Shown here piece after piece: positions 42,495 through 49,574 of a stretch of 64,000 nucleotides of DNA. The notes under the pieces are model-generated. The model was not told the DNA's origin. It saw only the letters and a list, made by a program, of their open reading frames with translations, and made no database searches. The stretch's first letter is position 1; each line of letters begins with the position of its first letter. This DNA comes from Schauerella fraxinea. Lineage in GTDB: Bacteria; Pseudomonadota; Gammaproteobacteria; Burkholderiales; Burkholderiaceae_B. Position numbers and translations under genes: made by a program. The DNA is taken from the NCBI GenBank assembly GCA_030849945.1, contig JAVDKK010000002.1, forward strand, positions 558,001 through 622,000, written 5' to 3'.

Positions 42495-44961
42495 CGAGCG
42501 CGGTTTGAACCGGCAAGGCGATCAGGTCGGCCACGCGGCGCGCAAACATCTCCATTGCGAACGGTTTGGTGAGCACCTGCATGCCGGCATCGAGATGGCC
42601 GTGATTGAGCACCGCGTTTTCGGCGTAGCCGGTGATGAACAACACTTTGAGCGTTGGCCGCAGTACCTTCGCGGCATCGGCGACCTGCCGCCCATTCATG
42701 CCGTTCGGCAAACCCACATCGGTGATCAGCAGATCGATGGCAGCCGGCGATCGCAATAGTGCCATGCCCGACGGTCCGTCCTCGGCTTGCAGCGTGGCGT
42801 AGCCCAGCTCTTCCAGCACTTCCGCGGCCAGCATGCGGATCGCCGGCTCGTCGTCGATGATCAGTACGGTGGCTGGCGCCACCGGCGTGCCGGCATGGGC
42901 CGCACCCGGGCTTGGCGCGGCATACGGCTGCGCCTCGGCCGGCGATGGGCGCTTGCTTTCCGGGTCCGCGTCGCGGCGCGGTAAATACATCTGCACCGTG
43001 GTGCCGAGACCGACGCGCGATACGATCCGCACCATACCGCCGGATTGCTGGGCGAATCCATACACCATCGATAGCCCCAAGCCGGTGCCCTGACCGATCG
43101 GCTTGGTCGTGAAAAAGGGTTCGAACGCGCGCGCGATATCGTCAGCCGTCATGCCGCAGCCATCGTCGGTCACGGCCAACGACACGTAATCGCCTTTGGG
43201 CACACCGAGCGCGCGCGCCGCGTGGTCGTCGAGTGTGTCATTGGCGGTCGCGATTGTCAGGCGGCCGCCGTCAGGCATGGCATCGCGCGCGTTGATGCAC
43301 AGGTTCAGCAACGCACTTTCGAGTTGGTTGCGGTCGACCAAGGTGGTCCACAGCGTAGGCATGATCTGCTGCGACGTCGCGATCTGCGGACCCACGGTGC
43401 GGCGAATCAACTCGTCCATGCCGGCCACCAGGCGATTGACGTCGGTATGCCGGGGGTCGAGCGTTTGCCGCCGCGAGAACGCCAGCAGCCGGTGCGTGAG
43501 CGATGCAGCCCGCTTGGCCGCACCCTGCGCCGTCTCGACGTATCGTTCGATGCCTTGCGATTCGCCGCGCGCCAGGCGCAACTTGAGCAATTCGAGGCTG
43601 CCGGTAATCCCGGCGAGCAGGTTGTTGAAATCGTGCGCGAGGCCACCCGTCAGTTGACCCACCGCTTCCATTTTCTGCGCCTGGCGCAACGCGTCCTGGG
43701 CCGAGGCGAGCGCCAATTGACGCTCCTTCTCCACGCTGATATCGCGCCCCACCCCGGTCAAGCGCTCGCCGCCCGGCTCCGGCGATATGGTCCAGGCAAA
43801 CCAGCGCCACGTGCCATCTTTGCGCAACAACCGATTCTCGATCCGGCGCGACGCGCCCGTGGCCCGCATGGCGTCGAAGGCCTCCGACACCACATTCACG
43901 AAATCCTCTGGATGCAGGATGGTGCGATAGTGCATCGCGTACAACTCGGCTTCGCTATAGCCCAGCACGCGCGTCCATGATGGACTCACCCGCAGCAGGC
44001 GACCTTCGTAATCGGCAACCACCAGCAGATCATCGCTCAACTCCCACAGCCGGTCGCGTTCGGCGGTGCGCGTGGCCAGCTCTGCGGCTTGCATTTTTGC
44101 TTGGGTCACGTCGCGCGCGCTGCAAAAGAAGCGATTGTCTTCCGTGACGCCAAACCACGACAACCAGCGATAACCGCCATGGCGGCAGCGATACCGGTTC
44201 TCGAAACGGTACAGCGGGAGCCCACTGGCGAGCTGGCGCACGACCTCTTCGGTTTCAGCGCGATCGTCAGGGTGGACGAACTCGGTGTAGTGATGCCCGA
44301 TCAGCTCGGTATCCTGCCATCCCAATGTGGCCGTCCATGCCGGATTGGCGCTTTCGAAACAGCCCGACATGCCGAAGATGGAAAGCAGATCCGGACTGAT
44401 GTGCCAGGTGCGGCCGCGCTCATGCGCGCGCAACGCAATCTGACGTTCGAGATCGGCATTCAGGTCGCGCAGGCGCTGCTGCGAGAGCACGGTTTCGGTG
44501 GTGTTGGTGGCGACGCAATACATGCCGCCCACGTCGCCCGCGTCATCGAGCAATGGCACCCAGGAAAAGCTGAACCACGCCACATCGTCTGCCTGACACC
44601 CGGGCAGCACGATGGGCATATCCTTCACCCACTGCGCATCGCCGCCGAGCGTGGCGGTGACGAGCGGACGAAGTTCTTCCCATACTTCGGACCACAGCTC
44701 GGCAAACGGCATCCCCAAGCCCGCCGGATGCTTCGCCGCGCAAAACGGCATGTAGGCATCGTTGTAGAGTGAAATCAAACGCGGCCCCCATGCGATGTAC
44801 ACGGGTTGCTTGGACCGCAGCATCAGGCTGACAGCGGTACGCAGGCTTTGCGGCCACTGCGCGAGAGCGCCCAGCGGCGAGTCGATCCATGGGAAGTCGC
44901 GTATCCGCGTTCCCATCTCGCCGCCTGCATCGAGAAATCGCACATCCACGCCCGGTTGCAT
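42466..44961 (-). CDS. Soluble hybrid histidine kinase with PAS domains and a C-terminal receiver
   Basis: An 831-residue protein without membrane segments. An N-terminal PAS-like domain (FPWIDSPLGALAQWPQSL, YIAWGPRLISLYNDAYMPF) is followed by two PAS domains (GCFESANPAWTATLGW, LLRVSPSWTRVLGYSEAEL). The kinase core has the H-box GGLAHDFNNLLAGI, N-box LCINARDAMPDGG and FEPFFTTKPIGQGTGLGLSM. A receiver follows with VLIIDDEPAIR, the aspartate in LLITDVGLPNGMNG and LTKPFAMEMF. The internal receiver suggests phosphorelay or autoregulation; the output partner is not in the window. PAS domains of this type often bind flavin or haem but a conserved cysteine motif (NCRFLQ) is not seen. Confidence 0.92.
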   Translation of the reverse strand: MQPGVDVRFLDAGGEMGTRIRDFPWIDSPLGALAQWPQSLRTAVSLMLRSKQPVYIAWGPRLISLYNDAYMPFCAAKHPAGLGMPFAELWSEVWEELRPLVTATLGGDAQWVKDMPIVLPGCQADDVAWFSFSWVPLLDDAGDVGGMYCVATNTTETVLSQQRLRDLNADLERQIALRAHERGRTWHISPDLLSIFGMSGCFESANPAWTATLGWQDTELIGHHYTEFVHPDDRAETEEVVRQLASGLPLYRFENRYRCRHGGYRWLSWFGVTEDNRFFCSARDVTQAKMQAAELATRTAERDRLWELSDDLLVVADYEGRLLRVSPSWTRVLGYSEAELYAMHYRTILHPEDFVNVVSEAFDAMRATGASRRIENRLLRKDGTWRWFAWTISPEPGGERLTGVGRDISVEKERQLALASAQDALRQAQKMEAVGQLTGGLAHDFNNLLAGITGSLELLKLRLARGESQGIERYVETAQGAAKRAASLTHRLLAFSRRQTLDPRHTDVNRLVAGMDELIRRTVGPQIATSQQIMPTLWTTLVDRNQLESALLNLCINARDAMPDGGRLTIATANDTLDDHAARALGVPKGDYVSLAVTDDGCGMTADDIARAFEPFFTTKPIGQGTGLGLSMVYGFAQQSGGMVRIVSRVGLGTTVQMYLPRRDADPESKRPSPAEAQPYAAPSPGAAHAGTPVAPATVLIIDDEPAIRMLAAEVLEELGYATLQAEDGPSGMALLRSPAAIDLLITDVGLPNGMNGRQVADAAKVLRPTLKVLFITGYAENAVLNHGHLDAGMQVLTKPFAMEMFARRVADLIALPVQTALGLPPESTLD

Positions 44962-45042
44962 CGTGCCCGCGTCACTTTTCCTTGGTTTACCGAGGCGAAA
45001 GTCTAGCCGGGTTGCGCCTATTGCGCACGCTTTCGTGCAGAA

Positions 45043-45690
45043 CTACATGCCGTCCAATCGTGTCATCGTTTTGCCGGCGACGTCTTTCACCCAGGGGCGT
45101 TGCTCGCCGCGTGCGTGCGCGAACGCCTCGATCGCCACGGCGTGCGTCAAGGTGGCGCCGATCATGTCATGCCCGTTCAAGTACATCGCACGCAATCGCG
45201 GCGGCAGCTCGAACGACGCCTGCACGCTGGACGACGCGACGGTGCCGGCGCGCACATCGATGGCGATCGGCAACGGCCCGGCGCTGTGATCAGCCTCGGC
45301 CAGCAAGGCTGCAATCTCGGTCTCGTCCAACATCACGAGCATCAAGCGATTGTTCATTGCGTTCGAGTAAAAAATCTCGCCAAAGCTCGGCGCGATGATG
45401 GCGCGAATGCCAAACTGCAATAGGCCCCAGACGGCATGCTCGCGGCTCGAACCGCAACCGAAATTCGCCCCGGCGATCAGGATGTCGGCCCCCGCATAAC
45501 TCGGCTGGTTGAGCACGAAGTCCGGCCTTATGGCCCCCTGTTCGTCGTGGCGCAGATCGTAGAAGACGCCCGGCGCCAATCCGGATTTGTCGATACCGCG
45601 CAAGAACTGCTTCGGCATGATCTGGTCGGTATCGACGTTGTTGATGGGCAGCGGCGCGGCGCGGCCGACGATACGGTCATGCGTGGACAT
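45043..45690 (-). CDS. leuD: 3-isopropylmalate dehydratase-like small subunit
   Basis: A 215-residue aconitase-superfamily swivel subunit. NNVDTDQIMPKQFLRGIDKSG, then the active-site GCGSSREHAVWGLLQFGIRA (in part) and SNAMNNRLMLV are typical. The start at MSTHDRIVG overlaps leuC by 14 bases. Leucine synthesis uses this enzyme, but the operon here has a Bug binding protein and a divergent LysR gene rather than leuB, so a catabolic paralogue acting on an imported carboxylate (for example a maleate or citraconate type hydratase) is more likely. The gene symbol marks the family only. Confidence 0.85.
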   Translation of the reverse strand: MSTHDRIVGRAAPLPINNVDTDQIMPKQFLRGIDKSGLAPGVFYDLRHDEQGAIRPDFVLNQPSYAGADILIAGANFGCGSSREHAVWGLLQFGIRAIIAPSFGEIFYSNAMNNRLMLVMLDETEIAALLAEADHSAGPLPIAIDVRAGTVASSSVQASFELPPRLRAMYLNGHDMIGATLTHAVAIEAFAHARGEQRPWVKDVAGKTMTRLDGM

Positions 45691-47098
45691 GCGTTGACTC
45701 CAGCGTGCGGACATCGGTGATACAGCCGCGGATCGCGGCCGCGGCGGCCATCGCCGGGCTCATCAGGTGCGTGATGGCGCCCCGGCCCTGACGACCCTCG
45801 AAGTTGCGATTGGTGGTGGAGGCGCAGCGCGTGCCCGGCGCCAGCACATCGTCGTTCATCGCCAGACACATCGAACAGCCCGGCTGGCGCCACTCGAAGC
45901 CGGCGCCCTGGAGGATGGCGGCCAAGCCTTCTTCCTCGGCTTGCCTGCGTACCGCGCCCGACCCCGGCACCACCATGGCGCGCACGCCGTCGGCCACATG
46001 CCGGCCGCGCACCACGTCCACCACTGCGCGCAAATCTTCGATCCGCGCATTGGTGCAGGACCCGATGAACACATGCTGAACGGCCAGTCCACAGAGCGAC
46101 GCCCCAGGCGTCACGCCGGTATAGCGCAGCGCCCGCTCGGCGCTGTCGCGCGCCACGCCAGCCGCAGATGCGGGCATCGGCACCTCGCCATCGATCGGAA
46201 TCGCCTGATCGGGACTGGTGCCCCAGGTCACATAGGGGGCAACCGTTGCGGCATCGAACACATGTTCGACATCGAACGTGGCCTGTGCGTCGCTCTTGCA
46301 TTGCGCCCAGTCGGCTAACGCCGCCTCGCGCATGGCACCGGCGATGTCTGGCGCGCGCGCCAGCACATAATCGATCGCCTTCTGATCCGGTGCGATCAAT
46401 GCGCCTCGCGCCCCAGCCTCGACCGTCATATTGCAGACCGTGAACCGGGCTTCCACCGACAACGCGTCGATGGCTTCGCCGCAATACTCGACCACGTAAC
46501 CGCGTGCGCCTTGCGCCCCGATGCGGCTGATGATCATGAGCACCAGATCTTTTGCCGTCGTGCCCACTGGCCAGGCGCCATCGATGCGGATGCGCATGGT
46601 GTCGGCCAGCCGATAGACCAAGGTCTGCGTGGCGAGCACGTGCTCGACTTCGGAGGTGCCGATGCCGAATCCCAGTGCGCCCAACGCGCCGTAAGTGGTG
46701 GTGTGGCTATCGCCGCAGATCACCACCATGCCTGGCCGGATCATCCCATGCTCCGGCGCCACCACGTGCTCGATGCCTTGAAACGCATCGTTGGTATCGA
46801 ACAAGGGAATGCCGTGGCGGTCGCAATTGCGCTTGAGATTGGACGCCTGCAATGCCGACGCCGGGTCCTGGATCACACGCGGCGCCACGGCATGCGTGGG
46901 AATGATATGGCTGACCACCGCCACATTCTGCTTCGGTTGCGGCACGCCGCGACCCTGCTCATGCAGCCCCGCGAACGCCTGAGGACTGGTGTATTCGTTC
47001 ATCAGGTGCAGATCGCAATACAGCAGCACGTTCTGCGCGTCCAACGCGAGCACGGTATGGTCGGCCACCAGTTTTTCGTAAAGCGTGCGGGCGGTCAT
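45677..47098 (-). CDS. leuC: 3-isopropylmalate dehydratase-like large subunit
   Basis: A 473-residue aconitase-type large subunit. Iron-sulfur ligands lie in VFIGSCTNARIEDLR and PGCSMCLAMNDD; substrate and cluster residues in VICGDSHTTTYGALGALGFG (in part) and the C-terminal STTNRNFEGRQGRG are intact. MTARTLYEK is the start; an upstream in-frame extension is antisense to the end of the Bug gene. It follows the Bug gene by five bases. Hydration or dehydration of a hydroxy di- or tricarboxylate is certain in kind, the substrate is not. Confidence 0.87.
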   Translation of the reverse strand: MTARTLYEKLVADHTVLALDAQNVLLYCDLHLMNEYTSPQAFAGLHEQGRGVPQPKQNVAVVSHIIPTHAVAPRVIQDPASALQASNLKRNCDRHGIPLFDTNDAFQGIEHVVAPEHGMIRPGMVVICGDSHTTTYGALGALGFGIGTSEVEHVLATQTLVYRLADTMRIRIDGAWPVGTTAKDLVLMIISRIGAQGARGYVVEYCGEAIDALSVEARFTVCNMTVEAGARGALIAPDQKAIDYVLARAPDIAGAMREAALADWAQCKSDAQATFDVEHVFDAATVAPYVTWGTSPDQAIPIDGEVPMPASAAGVARDSAERALRYTGVTPGASLCGLAVQHVFIGSCTNARIEDLRAVVDVVRGRHVADGVRAMVVPGSGAVRRQAEEEGLAAILQGAGFEWRQPGCSMCLAMNDDVLAPGTRCASTTNRNFEGRQGRGAITHLMSPAMAAAAAIRGCITDVRTLESTHVHA

Positions 47099-47103
47099 GT
47101 CAT

Positions 47104-48078
47104 TCACTCCACTGTGATGCCGCGTTCTTTCACCAGCTTGGCCCAGACGGGCATCTCTTGGGCCAGGCGCGTGCGCGCTTCGGCCGGCGTGCTGACCAAA
47201 GGATCGAAGCCTTGCTCCACCATGCGCTTGGCCAACGCCGGCGATTCGATTGCGGCGTTGAGCGTGGCGTTGAGTTTGTCGATGACAGGCTGGGGCGTAC
47301 CGGCCGGGGCAAACGTCATGAACCACGTTTCAAACGCATAGCCCGCAACACCCGCCTCGGCAATTGTCGGCACGTCCGGCATCAACGGCGATCGCTTGGG
47401 ACCCGTGACGCCAAGCGCACGCAACTTGCCGCCCTGCACCTGCTGCTGCGCCGCGGACAACACCGGAAAGCTCATATCGACCTGGCCTGCCATCGTATCG
47501 ACCAGGGCCGGGCCGCCGCCGCGATACGGCACGTGCATGATGTCCACGCCGGCCATCGACTTGAAGAGCTCTGCCGACATATGAAACGTGCTGCCGGCGC
47601 CGGCCGAGCCGTAGCTCAGCTTGCCGGGATTGGCGCGCGCCGCCGCCACGAGACCCTTCACGTCCTGCGCCGGCAACGCCGGGTTGACCACCAGCACATG
47701 TTGCGAGGTGGCGACCATGCCGATAGGCGCCAGATCTTTCTGGGTGTCGAAATTCATCGTTTTGAAGATCGCAGGATTGATCGCCAGCGATACCGTCTGC
47801 AAACCGATCGTGTAGCCATCGGGCGCCGCTTTGGCCACGGCGTCCACGCCGATATTGCCGCCCGCGCCGCCGCGATTCTCGATCACCAGCGGTTGGCCCA
47901 GTGCCTTTGCCCACGCATCAGCCACCAATCGCGCGGCGATATCGGCGCTGCCGCCCGGCGCATAAGGCACGATCAATCGCACGGGTCGCTCGGGAAAGGC
48001 CGCTTGCGCCTGGGCAAACAGCGGCACGGCAAAAAGCACACTGGCCAAACAGGCGCGGCGCAGGGGTGAAATCGTCAT
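47104..48078 (-). CDS. Bug family (TctC-like) periplasmic binding protein
   Basis: A 324-residue Bug protein: signal peptide LASVLFAVPLFAQAQA, FPERPVRLIVPYAPGGSADI, ENRGGAGGNIGVDAVAK and GYTIGLQTVSL. It is first in the operon with the LeuCD-type dehydratase and diverges from the LysR gene. The start is set at MTISPLRR after an AGGAGACAACA ribosome site; codons upstream are intergenic. It likely captures the carboxylate that the dehydratase processes. No TctAB partner is nearby. Confidence 0.92.
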   Translation of the reverse strand: MTISPLRRACLASVLFAVPLFAQAQAAFPERPVRLIVPYAPGGSADIAARLVADAWAKALGQPLVIENRGGAGGNIGVDAVAKAAPDGYTIGLQTVSLAINPAIFKTMNFDTQKDLAPIGMVATSQHVLVVNPALPAQDVKGLVAAARANPGKLSYGSAGAGSTFHMSAELFKSMAGVDIMHVPYRGGGPALVDTMAGQVDMSFPVLSAAQQQVQGGKLRALGVTGPKRSPLMPDVPTIAEAGVAGYAFETWFMTFAPAGTPQPVIDKLNATLNAAIESPALAKRMVEQGFDPLVSTPAEARTRLAQEMPVWAKLVKERGITVE

Positions 48079-48223
48079 TGTTGTCTCCTCGTTGTGATCG
48101 GCATTTTCTTGGGGCTTGCGCCTGAATGCCGTGGTGCAAACGATTCTATCTCTTGCATATAGCGAAACGATGGTCGCCAGCCGAAGATATAATTTCCAGC
48201 AAGGAAACAACCGAGTCGTTGCC

Positions 48224-49126
48224 ATGCGCGTGGATCCGCTTTCAGATCTGGAGTTTTTCGTTCAGCTGGCGCATGCCGGAAGTCTGGCCGCAGCCGCCCG
48301 CGAACAAGGCGTGGCACCCTCGACGGTGACCAAACGACTGGCCGGGTTGGAACTGCGTCTGAATGTGCGCTTGATCAACCGCACCACTCGCCGCATGAGC
48401 CTCACCGACGAAGGCGAAGCGTTTCTGCGCGAAGGTTCGCGCGTACTGGCCGATCTGAAAGAACTGGAGCAACGCCTGGCAGGCGCCACACTTTCGCCGC
48501 GCGGGCTGTTGCGTGTGAACGCCACATTGGGATTTGGACGTGAACACATCGCGCCGCTGGTCTCGCAGTTTTCGCAGCGTTATCCCGAGGTGGAGGTGCT
48601 GCTGCACTTGAGCGACCGGCCGCTCAATCTGATCGAGCAAGGCTACGACGTCGCCGTGCGCATCGGCGAACTGCCGGACCAGCGGTTGACTGCGCGCAAG
48701 ATTGCCAACAACGAACGGATTCTATGCGCAGCGCCGGCGTATCTCGCCCGTGCCGGTGCACCCACCAAACCGGCTGATCTGCAGACGCATCGCTGCCTCA
48801 TGATTCGAGAAAACGACGATACCGTCGGCGTCTGGCGTCTCACCCATGACGGCAAGCAGGAATCGGTCAAGCTGCGCAGCCCGTTGAGTACCAACGACGG
48901 CGCCGTGGCGTTGGGCTGGGCGCTCGAAGGCCAGGGCGTGCTGATGCGCTCCGAATGGGATGCCGCGCGCTATCTACGTTCAGGTCGTCTGGTGCGGGTC
49001 TTGCCCGAATGGTCGGCACCGCGCGCCGACATCATGGCGGTCTTTCCCACCAAGCAACATCTCTCAGCCAGAACCCGCGCATTCGTCGATCATCTGGTCG
49101 GGCGCTTCGACAATTTCGTGTTTTAG
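48224..49126 (+). CDS. LysR family transcriptional regulator
   Basis: A 300-residue LysR protein. The N-terminal helix-turn-helix covers residues about 1-65 (DLEFFVQLAHAGSLAAAARE, APSTVTKRLAGLELRLNVRL). The rest is the type 2 periplasmic-fold effector domain (GLLRVNATLGFGREHIAPLV, LIEQGYDVAVRIGELPDQ). MRVDPLSD is the family-like start with an AAGGAAA site upstream. It diverges from the Bug-LeuCD operon, the normal arrangement for LysR control; the 145-base gap contains AT-rich T-n-A candidates such as GATATAATTTCC but no clear single site. Confidence 0.92.
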   Translation: MRVDPLSDLEFFVQLAHAGSLAAAAREQGVAPSTVTKRLAGLELRLNVRLINRTTRRMSLTDEGEAFLREGSRVLADLKELEQRLAGATLSPRGLLRVNATLGFGREHIAPLVSQFSQRYPEVEVLLHLSDRPLNLIEQGYDVAVRIGELPDQRLTARKIANNERILCAAPAYLARAGAPTKPADLQTHRCLMIRENDDTVGVWRLTHDGKQESVKLRSPLSTNDGAVALGWALEGQGVLMRSEWDAARYLRSGRLVRVLPEWSAPRADIMAVFPTKQHLSARTRAFVDHLVGRFDNFVF

Positions 49127-49574
49127 CGCGCAGTCTTTCACCCCTCTTTCCATGCGCTGTCGAACCGCTTTCAAACTCGGTGTTTACCCTCAAAAAGAGA
49201 TTCCCAAGCAGAAAAAGCAGGAGTAGACTCGCATCCGTTTTGACAACTGCGGAGACCCACGTGGGTACTTGTTCGAGTGAGAGTAGACGGCCGGTTCATG
49301 TGACCGGCACCCCTCAGGCGAGATAACGCGCAGGTCACTGCCGCTGTCTCGCTGAATGCGAGAAGCGGCCTATCGAAAGCGTATTCATTCGAGTACGCGC
49401 CACTCCCCTTCTCTTTGGACTCCCCGGTGGGCGATCGCGACGATCGCCCACCACGAATGTCGCACGCCTATCCGGCATGCGAGTCGGACTGCGCACGCCT
49501 TTTATCTTGGGCGTAAGCAGCCCGGCGGTACGCGCGCGCAGCCTTCGCCCTTTTCGGCATGCAAGGAGGACGCC
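49127..49574 (+). promoter_or_regulatory. Long structured leader region of mgtA
   Basis: This 448-base stretch holds no convincing gene. It contains CCCACGTGGG (49256-49265), a GCCGGT/ACCGGC hairpin (49290-49308), a GCGTA/TACGC hairpin near 49378, and a perfect 12-base stem GGTGGGCGATCG/CGATCGCCCACC with loop CGA at 49426-49452. AGTAGAC occurs twice, 60 bases apart (49222 and 49282). Metal-responsive leaders are common before Mg transport genes; I do not recognise a known riboswitch here. The ribosome site AAGGAGGA precedes the ATG. Confidence 0.5.

Noticed and set aside
49127..49574. A known Mg (M-box) or yybP-ykoY riboswitch before mgtA
   Set aside because: The leader is structured and contains GGAGTAG, but the rest of either consensus could not be matched by eye, so no named riboswitch is claimed.
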